The notes below the pieces were generated by a model. That model saw only the letters and a list, made by a program, of their open reading frames with translations. It searched no databases and was not told where the DNA came from. Positions 35,669 through 42,717 of a stretch of DNA of 64,000 bases are shown one piece after another. The stretch's first letter is position 1; every line of letters begins with the position of its first letter. The DNA is taken from contig JABCYW010000013.1 in NCBI GenBank assembly GCA_013289985.1, positions 1-64,000 on the forward strand, in the 5' to 3' direction. The DNA is from Betaproteobacteria bacterium (GTDB lineage Bacteria > Pseudomonadota > Gammaproteobacteria > Burkholderiales > Burkholderiaceae_C). Made by a program: the position numbers and the translations under genes.

Positions 35669-36649
35669 TCAGGCCTTGAAGAAGGCCAGCAGGTCCGGAT
35701 TGATGATCTCGGGAGCCGTCGCGCACATGCCGTGCGGCAGGCCCGGGTAGATCTTCAGTTGCGAGCCCTTGATGAGCTTGGCGGAGAGCAGGGCGGAGTC
35801 GCCGATCGGGACGATCTGGTCGTCGTCGCCATGCATGACCAGCGTGGGCACGTCGATCTTCTTGAGGCCCTCGGTGAAGTCGGTTTCCGAGAATGCCTTG
35901 ATACCCTCGTAGTGCGCCTGCACCGAGCCCATCATGCCCTGCAGCCACCAGTGCTCGCGGATGCCTTCGGAGATCTTGGCGTTCGGCCGGTTGTAGCCAT
36001 AGAACGGCATGGTCAGGTCCTTGTAGAACTGCGGCCGGTTGTCGGCGACGCCGGCGCGGATGCCATCGAAGACGTCCATGGGCAGGCCGCCCGGATTGCT
36101 CGCGGTCTTGACCATGAGCGGCGGCACGGCGCCGATCAGGACAGCCTTGGCCACGCGCTTGCTGCCGTGTCGGGCGATGTAGTGCGCGACTTCGCCTCCG
36201 CCGGTAGAGTGCCCGACGTGGATGGCGTTCTTCAGGTCCAGGTGCGCGGTGACCGCTGCGAGGTCGTCCGCATAGTGATCCATGTCGTGGCCCGTCGCCA
36301 CCTGGCTCGAGCGGCCGTGGCCGCGGCGGTCGTGGGCGATGACGCGATAGCCGTGCTGCAGGAAATACAGCATCTGGCCGTCCCAGTCATCGGCGCTCAG
36401 CGGCCAGCCGTGCGAGAAGACGACGGGTTGCGCGGACTTGGCGCCCCAATCCTTGTAGAAGATCTGGACGCCGTCCTTGGTGGTGACGAAACTCATGGCT
36501 TGATTTCCTTGCATTGCAGGGGCTGGGGTCGATGAAGTGGCGGCGAGCGCCGAGCCGGGCCACGCCGCGGCGGCGGCCAGGCCGGCGCCGCCCAGCAGGA
36601 GTTGTCGGCGACTGAGCTCGGCCAGCGCGGTACGGGAGGAAGAGGGCAT
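35669..36649 (-). CDS. Tat-exported alpha/beta hydrolase (non-heme haloperoxidase/arylesterase type)
   Basis: This 326-residue protein has a twin-arginine leader ([17 protein letters not shown]) followed by a canonical haloperoxidase-like hydrolase beginning at [18 protein letters not shown]. The triad is visible: Ser148 in GHSTGG, the aspartate in [11 protein letters not shown] and the histidine in GLPHGMCA. Most relatives are cytoplasmic and start at that internal Met, so the leader is unusual. AGGAG eight bases before the ATG at 36649 supports the long form. It is the last gene of a minus-strand run of effector genes and may process a small ester or oxidised metabolite in the periplasm. 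Confidence 0.85.
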   Translation of the reverse strand: MPSSSRTALAELSRRQLLLGGAGLAAAAAWPGSALAATSSTPAPAMQGNQAMSFVTTKDGVQIFYKDWGAKSAQPVVFSHGWPLSADDWDGQMLYFLQHGYRVIAHDRRGHGRSSQVATGHDMDHYADDLAAVTAHLDLKNAIHVGHSTGGGEVAHYIARHGSKRVAKAVLIGAVPPLMVKTASNPGGLPMDVFDGIRAGVADNRPQFYKDLTMPFYGYNRPNAKISEGIREHWWLQGMMGSVQAHYEGIKAFSETDFTEGLKKIDVPTLVMHGDDDQIVPIGDSALLSAKLIKGSQLKIYPGLPHGMCATAPEIINPDLLAFFKA

Positions 36650-36744
36650 CGTCGTGCTCCTTGTGATGTCGAGGACTCGTGGACTTGTCGCCATGTCGGC
36701 CCTGATTGACCGACACCAGGGATTTTGTCGATGCTGGCCTTGCG

Positions 36745-36763
36745 CGGCGCCTGCAAGGCGCCG
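36745..36763 (-). terminator. stem-loop in the gap after the ABM gene
   Basis: Perfect 7-bp stem CGGCGCC-TGCAA-GGCGCCG in the 232-bp gap between the ABM-domain gene stop and the hydrolase start. There is no T-run, so termination is uncertain; the gap otherwise holds the hydrolase promoter and no gene. Confidence 0.35.
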
Positions 36764-36881
36764 GGTCAGTTGCCTGTGCCGAGGGCGAAGCTCCGACCGG
36801 ACGTCCAGCAGGTAGAGCTGTAGTTCCAAAGGCCGGGGGCAGCGTCTGATCCGGCCAGGACCTGGAACGCGTCTTGATCGG

Positions 36882-37526
36882 CTAGCGCGAGAGCCAGCGC
36901 GAAATGAGCTGCGTGTAGCGGGGCATGATCACGTAGGTGAGGAGTGCCACCGAGGCCGTCGACACCAACAGGTTCGCGCCGACACGGCCCCAGGGCCAGG
37001 GAACCCCGGAGAACAGCGGCGATATCAGCAGCCCCAGCACGGTCGTGAGAGGGTAGATGACCGACAGCGTCGCCAACGCCTGCTTGGCGCGCCGCGGTGC
37101 CGGCATGGCGGCCGGCGGGTCGAACCAGAATTCCAGGCCCGTGATCGTGCGCACCTCTTCGAGCCCGGCCAGCAGCGGCTCCACTTCTCGAAGCAGCGCC
37201 GCGCGCGCCTCGGACCGGAACCAATCGTCCGCATGGGACAGCGTGTCGAAGTGGATCGTTACCGTGTAGGCGGCAGAGTCGCCCGCCGGCCGCAGGACGT
37301 GGGTGCCGCGGTGTCCCGGAAAGCGCGCGGCGATCGGGATGATGCGATGCAGCCAGGCTTCGTAGGCCTCCACATGGTCTGCCTGGACCTTTTGCCGGAT
37401 GACCGCCGTCACCATGTCCGGTCTCGGGAGTTCGCGCAATTCGACGGCCCCCAGTCCGGCGTGACGCAATTCCGGCTGACGCACGTCGGTTGCCGATTCG
37501 TGGCGATGCGGATCCGCGGGGGTCAT
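36882..37526 (-). CDS. antibiotic-biosynthesis-monooxygenase (ABM) domain membrane protein
   Basis: This 214-residue protein has an N-terminal ABM-like ferredoxin-fold domain ([55 protein letters not shown]) and two to three C-terminal membrane helices ([36 protein letters not shown]). The architecture is that of DUF-type membrane ABM proteins of unknown function, perhaps quinone- or heme-linked. It lies 45 bases downstream of the DUF2789 gene in the effector run. Confidence 0.75.
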   Translation of the reverse strand: MTPADPHRHESATDVRQPELRHAGLGAVELRELPRPDMVTAVIRQKVQADHVEAYEAWLHRIIPIAARFPGHRGTHVLRPAGDSAAYTVTIHFDTLSHADDWFRSEARAALLREVEPLLAGLEEVRTITGLEFWFDPPAAMPAPRRAKQALATLSVIYPLTTVLGLLISPLFSGVPWPWGRVGANLLVSTASVALLTYVIMPRYTQLISRWLSR

Positions 37527-37571
37527 GTGCGCCGATGGCTTTCTGTCTCTTGATGCCGGCCGTGCGCGGCT

Positions 37572-37802
37572 TCAACGCAGCAGCGCATCGAACTGGTCGA
37601 CCACCTCGGCCCAATCGGCGTCGGCGGCGACCCCGTCGCACAGGAACTCCGCCTGCGCAGCCGACCAGAACGGTGCCTCGTGCAAGGCCAGCAAGCCCGG
37701 CAAGGGGCGATGGACCAGGATGAAGCGGTCGATGTCCGCCGGCGCGCAGGGCAGGCCGAGCTGGCGGAACAGTGCTTCGAGGGTATGGCGGGAGGTATCC
37801 AC
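37572..37802 (-). CDS. DUF2789 family small protein
   Basis: This 76-residue protein begins at a GTG codon (VDTSRHTLEALFRQLGLP) with GGAG five bases upstream. A GTG at 37844 would extend it by 14 unconserved residues that overlap the previous gene. The DTSRHT-LFxQLGLP start and HRPLPGLLALHEAPFW core match DUF2789, which has no known function. It sits between DoxX and ABM genes. Confidence 0.75.
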   Translation of the reverse strand: MDTSRHTLEALFRQLGLPCAPADIDRFILVHRPLPGLLALHEAPFWSAAQAEFLCDGVAADADWAEVVDQFDALLR

Positions 37803-37813
37803 GAAAGCTCCGG

Positions 37814-38239
37814 TCAGGATCTTGGTGCACGCAGGTCGTGCCACGCGACGAGCACGAAGGCGCCGGCCAGGCCGAGGTGCTCGAAGAAGGCGTTGGTCGC
37901 GCCGAAGCGTTCGGCGCCCGTCATGTCCCAGAATCGATTGGCCACGAAGGTGGCCATCAGCGTGAACACCGCGAGCGCCAGTGCGCCGGCCCAGCGCGCC
38001 CGGCCCGCGAGGATCGCCACCGGCGCGAGCAGCTCGAGCGCGATGGTCGCCAGTGCCGCCGGCATGGCCGGCTCGATGCCGAAGTGGTGCATTTCACCGA
38101 GCGCGCTGTTGAAGTCCAGCGCCTTGACGATGCCGCCTTCGAGATAGGCCGAACACAGGGCGAGAAGCGCGAGCGCCTCGATCCAGTGAAACCGCGCCTC
38201 GCCTCTTCCGGCCCCGAGAGGAGTGTGCTGGCCCGCCAT
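37814..38239 (-). CDS. DoxX-family inner-membrane protein
   Basis: This 141-residue membrane protein has four hydrophobic segments and the DoxX-like pattern ALCSAYLEGGIVKALDFNSALGEM, PVAILAGRARWAGALALAVF and FVANRFWD. Relatives take part in thiosulfate:quinone oxidation or redox homeostasis; many are uncharacterised. Its ATG overlaps the amidohydrolase stop by one base (TGATG), indicating translational coupling. Confidence 0.8.
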   Translation of the reverse strand: MAGQHTPLGAGRGEARFHWIEALALLALCSAYLEGGIVKALDFNSALGEMHHFGIEPAMPAALATIALELLAPVAILAGRARWAGALALAVFTLMATFVANRFWDMTGAERFGATNAFFEHLGLAGAFVLVAWHDLRAPRS

Positions 38240-40125
38240 CACACTGCCCAGCACGCGCATCCGAGCGCGCCCCAGAACGATTTCAGGTCGCCGGCCGGAA
38301 TGCGGCTCGCCCAGGCTCCGGCATGTTCGTGGCCGTGCACGCCGCAGGCACTCGCACAGGCACAAGCGGCGGCAGCGCTCGCCCGCGCGAGCGGGGCGCC
38401 CTTCTGGTCGCCCCAGGCGCCGTAGCCACCGAAGCGGCGCACGGGCGACCAATCGGGCAGCGCCGCGGGTGGCGTGGTCTCGTCATGCGCCGCGAACTCG
38501 CCAGCGCCCCAGACCACCTTGCCGCCGACCATCGTCAGCAGCGCCGAGGTGTCGGCGATCTCCGATTCGGCGCAGGCGAAGTAGTCGCGGTCGGGCACCA
38601 CCAGGTCGGCGAGCTGCCCGACCTCGATGCGGCCCTTCTTGCCTTCCTCGTCGGAGAACCAGGTGACGTTCTCCGTCCACATCCGCAGCGCGGCCTCGCG
38701 ATCGAGGCAGTTTCGCTGCGGGTAGAGTTGCATGCCGCCGACGGTCCTGCCCGTCACCAGCCAGGACAGCGAGACCCACGGGTTGTAGGACGCCACGCGT
38801 GTTGCATCGGTACCCGCCGAGACCTTCAGCCCCCGCTCGAGCATCTTGCGCACCGGCGGCGTTGCTTCCGCGGCACCGTGGCCGTAGCGCTCGACGAAAT
38901 ACTCCCCTTGGTAGGCCATGCGGTGCTGCACGGCCACCCCGCCGCCGAGAGCGGCGATGCGGTCCATCGACCGCTCGGAGATCGTCTCGGCATGGTCGAA
39001 GAACCAGTTCAGCCCTTCCAGCGGGACGTCCTGATTGACGCGCTCGAACACGTCCAGCGCGCGGCTGATGGTCTCGTCGTAAGTGGCGTGCATGCGCCAG
39101 GGCCAGCGGTTCTGCGCGAGGATGCGCACGACCTCGTCGAGGTCGGGCTCCATCGATTCCGGCATGTCCGGGCGCGGCACGCGGAAGTCCTCGAAGTCGG
39201 CCGCCGAGAAGACCAGCATCTCGCCGGCGCCGTTGTGCCGGAAGAAATCGTCGCCTTGCTTGTACTTCGACTGTGCGGTCCAGCGAAGGAAGTCGTCCTT
39301 CTCCTGCTTCGGCTTCTGGGTGAACAAGTTGTAGGCGAGCCGGATCGTGAGCTGTCCCGCCTTGGCGAGCTGCTCGATGACCTCGTAGTCCTCCGGGTAG
39401 TTCTGGAAGCCGCCCCCGGCGTCGATCGCGCCCGTGACGCCCAGCCGGTTGAGCTCGCGCATGAACAGGCGCGTGGAGTTGGCCTGGTATTCGGGGGGGA
39501 GCTTGGGGCCGCGCGCGAGCGTCGCATAGAGGATGCTCGCGTTGGGCTTGGCCAGCAGCAGCCCCGTGGGGTTGCCTGCGGCGTCGCGCACGATCTCTCC
39601 GCCGGGAGGCTCGGGCGTCTCCCGGGTGTAGCCAACGGCGCGCAGCGCCGCCGCGTTGAGCAGCGCGCGGTCGTACAGGTGCAGGATGAATACGGGCGTG
39701 CCGGGCGCGACGGCGTTCAGCTCCTGGATCGTGGGCAGGCGCTTCTCGGCGAACTGGTGCTCGGTGAAGCCGCCCACCACGCGCACCCATTGCGGCGTGG
39801 GCGTGACGGCGACCTGGCGCTTGAGCATGGCCATCGCGTCGGCGAGGCTCTTCACGCCGTCCCAGCGCAGCTCCATGTTGAAGTTGAGGCCACCGCGGAT
39901 GATGTGCATGTGGTTGTCGATCAGGCCGGGCAGCACGCGCCGGCCCTTCAGGTCGATGACCCTCGTTGCCGGCCCGACGAGCGCCATCGCGTCGCGTTCG
40001 TCGCCGACAAGAACGAAACGGCCGTCCCGGATGGCGACCGCGCTGGCGGTCGGCTGGGCGCGGTTTTGCGTGTGGAAAAGCCCGCGGTGCAGGACGAGCT
40101 CGGCGGGCGTGATCGTGTCAGGCAT
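38239..40125 (-). CDS. amidohydrolase_3 (YtcJ-like) metal-dependent hydrolase with Cys/His-rich tail
   Basis: This 628-residue enzyme belongs to the amidohydrolase superfamily: GRFVLVGDERD at the start, metal-binding DNHMHIIRGG, WRMHATYDETI, FDHAETI and AGTDATRVASYNPW. YtcJ-type proteins hydrolyse unknown amides or formamides. The last 45 residues are unusual, with an alanine/cysteine/histidine-rich string (ACACASACGVHGHEH) and a terminal GCACWAV, which could bind metal or be processed. It has no signal peptide. It overlaps the XapX gene by eight bases and the DoxX gene by one, so these three genes are coupled. Confidence 0.85.
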   Translation of the reverse strand: MPDTITPAELVLHRGLFHTQNRAQPTASAVAIRDGRFVLVGDERDAMALVGPATRVIDLKGRRVLPGLIDNHMHIIRGGLNFNMELRWDGVKSLADAMAMLKRQVAVTPTPQWVRVVGGFTEHQFAEKRLPTIQELNAVAPGTPVFILHLYDRALLNAAALRAVGYTRETPEPPGGEIVRDAAGNPTGLLLAKPNASILYATLARGPKLPPEYQANSTRLFMRELNRLGVTGAIDAGGGFQNYPEDYEVIEQLAKAGQLTIRLAYNLFTQKPKQEKDDFLRWTAQSKYKQGDDFFRHNGAGEMLVFSAADFEDFRVPRPDMPESMEPDLDEVVRILAQNRWPWRMHATYDETISRALDVFERVNQDVPLEGLNWFFDHAETISERSMDRIAALGGGVAVQHRMAYQGEYFVERYGHGAAEATPPVRKMLERGLKVSAGTDATRVASYNPWVSLSWLVTGRTVGGMQLYPQRNCLDREAALRMWTENVTWFSDEEGKKGRIEVGQLADLVVPDRDYFACAESEIADTSALLTMVGGKVVWGAGEFAAHDETTPPAALPDWSPVRRFGGYGAWGDQKGAPLARASAAAACACASACGVHGHEHAGAWASRIPAGDLKSFWGALGCACWAV

Positions 40126-40399
40126 GGTCGCGGCTTTCGTGGATGGATTCGTCGGTGCCGGGTTGGTTGCTCCTGGGCAATTCACCGAACATGTGCGGCC
40201 CGACCTGATGGGTCAGCCAGGAGACGTTCGCCGGCTTGAACAGCACGGTCTTGACGAGCGGCGGGAGCTGCTCGCCGATCAGGATGCCGAGAAGCCCGAC
40301 CAATGCGATCACTGGCGGCGCGGGCGAACGGACGTTGAACAGCGCGTAGATCACGCCAACCAGCAGGCCAATTGCGAGGGACACCAGGTACGGTTTCAT
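40118..40399 (-). CDS. XapX-domain small membrane protein
   Basis: This 93-residue protein has two hydrophobic helices (LVSLAIGLLVGVIYALFNV, PVIALVGLLGILIGEQL) matching the XapX/DUF1427 domain, then a soluble tail. Function unknown. Members often sit beside YcaC-like and amidohydrolase genes, as here. Confidence 0.82.
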   Translation of the reverse strand: MKPYLVSLAIGLLVGVIYALFNVRSPAPPVIALVGLLGILIGEQLPPLVKTVLFKPANVSWLTHQVGPHMFGELPRSNQPGTDESIHESRDHA

Positions 40400-40423
40400 G
40401 CGGGTTCCTTGTTGAGGGCAAGC

Positions 40424-40452
40424 GCGGCGGCGCCTCAGCCGGGCGCCGCCGC
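40424..40452 (-). terminator. strong stem-loop between YcaC-like and XapX genes
   Basis: An 11-bp perfect GC stem (GCGGCGGCGCC / GGCGCCGCCGC) with a 7-nt loop fills half the 61-bp gap after the YcaC-like stop. It has no T-run, so it may attenuate read-through or stabilise the upstream mRNA. Confidence 0.45.
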
Positions 40453-40460
40453 CGTCCGGG

Positions 40461-41114
40461 TCAGCCTTCGTGGGCGCCGAACATGGTCTTGGCGTAGGTG
40501 ATGCCCAGGCCGTAGCCGCCGCCGAACTTCTTGGCGATGCCGGTGGTGAGGTCGTAAGTGTCGGTGCGCGCCCAGTCGCGCTGCAGTTCCAGCAGGTATT
40601 GCACCGACGTCATCGGACGCACGCCCGCCTGAACCATGCGGTCCATCGCGCGATCGTGGGCCTCGGTCGACACATCGCCGCAGGCGTCGGCGATCACGTA
40701 GGCCTCATAGCCCTGGTCGAGCGCCGACAGCGCGGGTCCGACGATGCACACCGAGGTCCACAGGCCGCAGAAGACGAGGCGCGACTTGCCCAGGCGGTTG
40801 ACTTCCTGGATGACGGCGGCGTCCTCCCAGGTGTTCATCGAGGTGCGGTCCAGCAGCTTCTTGTTCCCGAACGGCTCGGTGACCTCGGAGAACATCGGGC
40901 CGGAGAAGCTCTTTTCGGCGACGGTGGTGAGGATGGTCGGCACCTTGAAGCCGGCCGCGGCGCTCGCGACGAGCGCTGCGTTGTTGCGCAGCAGGACGGC
41001 ATCGATCGACTTGGTCGCGAAGGCCATCTGCGACTGGAAGTCGATCATGATCAGGGCGTGGTCGCTCGGCGAGAGCAGGCTCTTGCCGGGCGTGGGCGTG
41101 GCGGTTTGAGGCAT
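40461..41114 (-). CDS. YcaC-family isochorismatase-like hydrolase
   Basis: This 217-residue enzyme has the superfamily aspartate (LIMIDFQSQM, Asp25), a basic residue in LLDRTSMNTWED and the nucleophile Cys123 in GLWTSVCIVGP, with YLLELQRDWAR near the C-terminus. The ATG at 41114 has AAGGAG upstream. It is a paralogue of the gene at 28899 with the same layout. YcaC-family members are octameric hydrolases of undetermined substrate. It is the first effector gene of the run, 144 bases downstream of the atypical response regulator. Confidence 0.85.
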   Translation of the reverse strand: MPQTATPTPGKSLLSPSDHALIMIDFQSQMAFATKSIDAVLLRNNAALVASAAAGFKVPTILTTVAEKSFSGPMFSEVTEPFGNKKLLDRTSMNTWEDAAVIQEVNRLGKSRLVFCGLWTSVCIVGPALSALDQGYEAYVIADACGDVSTEAHDRAMDRMVQAGVRPMTSVQYLLELQRDWARTDTYDLTTGIAKKFGGGYGLGITYAKTMFGAHEG

Positions 41115-41258
41115 GTCGGGCTCCTTGGGGCCTGGTGGGATTGTGTGGTGCGCGGAATGCGGACCCGGCACCATGCTCGGTGTTGGGGGCCCGTGCGCCT
41201 ACTCGCGGGAGATCAAGCGGGGATAGGTCGAAATGCCGACCCGCATCGGGTGTCGAGT

Positions 41259-41945
41259 TCAGGCAAACGCGAAGTCGCGCGCGGGTTCGGCGCGCGGCGC
41301 GGCAAGATGGGCATGGCGGTGTGGCGTTGCAGCCGCGTCGTCGAGGGTCGGCTCGGGCAGCAGACCGCGCGCCACCGCGATGCTGGCGGCTTCCGTGCGC
41401 GAACTGGCCTCGAGCTTGGTCAGGATGGCGCATACATGCGCTTTCACGGTGCCGACCGCAATGTCGAGGAGGTTGGCGATCGTCTTGTTGCAGCGGCCCT
41501 GCGCGAGCAACTGCAAGACGTCGCGCTCGCGCGATGTGAGGGATTCCGTCGTCAGGCCGTTGGCCACCTCCTGGGCCGCCGCCTGGCACAGGAATCGACG
41601 CCCGCGGGAAGCCGCGCGCACGGCGCTCTCGAGTTCGCCCGGCCTGCAACTGGCGACCACGTAACCCAGGACGCCGCGCCCGATGGCTTCCTGTATCTCG
41701 AATCCGCGCGGCTTGCGTGCGACCACCACCACTCGAACGCCTGCGCCTCGTTCGCGATCGGCGGGCCGATGGCTCGCGTCGTAGTCGCAAACGATGACGT
41801 CGAGGGACGCAGTCCGGGCAGAGGTGGCGTCGTCGCCGACCACGTCGAAGTCGGGCATGCGGCTGAGAAGCGTGACGAGTCCCATCGCGAAGATCGGCTC
41901 CGAGTGCTTGACCAGAATGCGGATGCAGTGGTTGTCGGTCGTCAT
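41259..41945 (-). CDS. LuxR-type regulator with atypical receiver domain
   Basis: This 228-residue protein looks like a NarL-type response regulator, but its acidic pair is replaced by Lys13-His14 (ILVKHSEPIFAMG). The acceptor-like Asp54 remains (VCDYDASHR). The LuxR helix-turn-helix is intact (LTSRERDVLQLLAQGRCNKTIANLLDIAVGTVKAHVCAIL). Loss of the Mg-binding acids normally prevents phosphorylation, so it may act as a constitutive or ligand-gated activator. AGGAG precedes the ATG. The shared promoter motif at 42018-42037 lies 73 bases upstream, and the effector genes follow directly downstream. Confidence 0.85.
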   Translation of the reverse strand: MTTDNHCIRILVKHSEPIFAMGLVTLLSRMPDFDVVGDDATSARTASLDVIVCDYDASHRPADRERGAGVRVVVVARKPRGFEIQEAIGRGVLGYVVASCRPGELESAVRAASRGRRFLCQAAAQEVANGLTTESLTSRERDVLQLLAQGRCNKTIANLLDIAVGTVKAHVCAILTKLEASSRTEAASIAVARGLLPEPTLDDAAATPHRHAHLAAPRAEPARDFAFA

Positions 41946-42017
41946 GGGATTCTCCTGATCGAAGGGAAGACTGCTTGCTTTGTGAATCAGGATCGTAGGG
42001 ACGGACGGTGCATCGCG

Positions 42018-42037
42018 CAGTACACAAATGGAGGTAG
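42018..42037 (-). promoter_or_regulatory. conserved promoter motif copy 2
   Basis: Read on the minus strand: CTACCTCCATTTGTGTACTG, upstream of the atypical regulator gene. Matches copies at 34851 and 45897 at 15 or more of 17 core positions by eye. Confidence 0.65.
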
Positions 42038-42087
42038 TGGGCCACGGCCGGTCGCCGACTCCGACGGCGCCGGAGGACGACGGCTGC

Positions 42088-42717
42088 TCAGGGCTCGAGT
42101 TCGATGATGCCGCGATGCACTGCAATCATGACCGCGTGCACGCGGTCCGTCGCGTCGAGCTTGGCGAGGATGTTCTTCATGTGCGCCTTGACGACGGCCT
42201 CCGACAGCCCCATTTCGGCGGCCATGCGGCTGGTGCGTCCGTTGTTGGCGACCGTGCGCAGCACGTCGATCTCGCGCGCGCTCAGCGGCTGCCCGTTCGC
42301 GCGCGCGCCGAGCGCGGCCGCGAGCATCGGCGGAATGACGTCCTGCCTGGCGTGCGCGGCGCGGATCGCTCGCAGCATGTCGGTGCGGATCGTGGTCTTG
42401 AGCAGGTAGCCGCAAGCCCCGGCGCGCAGGGCGCGCACGGCCTGCATGTCGCCGCTGTAGGTGGTGAGGACGATGATTCGAGCTCCGGGCGCCAGAGCGC
42501 GGATCTGCGCGATGGCCTCGATCCCGTCCATGCCGGCCATCTGCAGGTCCAGCAGCGTGACGTCGGGGCGGTGGACGCGGAAGGCCTCGACGGCGGCACG
42601 ACCATCCTCCACCTGCGCCACCACCTCCATGTCGGGTTCGGCGTCGATCAGCCCCGAGATGCCCGCGCGGACGACGGAGTGGTCGTCGGCGATCAGGAGC
42701 CGGATGGGCGTGGTCAT
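42088..42717 (-). CDS. NarL/LuxR-family response regulator, cognate of the upstream propeller kinase
   Basis: This 209-residue regulator has a complete receiver (Asp11-Asp12 in IADDHSVV, acceptor Asp57 in TLLDLQMAG) and a LuxR helix-turn-helix (LSAREIDVLRTVANNGRTSRMAAEMGLSEAVVKAHMKNIL). Its ATG overlaps the kinase stop (ATGA), so kinase and regulator form a standard two-component pair. It is the close paralogue of the orphan regulator at 34968. Confidence 0.93.
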   Translation of the reverse strand: MTTPIRLLIADDHSVVRAGISGLIDAEPDMEVVAQVEDGRAAVEAFRVHRPDVTLLDLQMAGMDGIEAIAQIRALAPGARIIVLTTYSGDMQAVRALRAGACGYLLKTTIRTDMLRAIRAAHARQDVIPPMLAAALGARANGQPLSAREIDVLRTVANNGRTSRMAAEMGLSEAVVKAHMKNILAKLDATDRVHAVMIAVHRGIIELEP

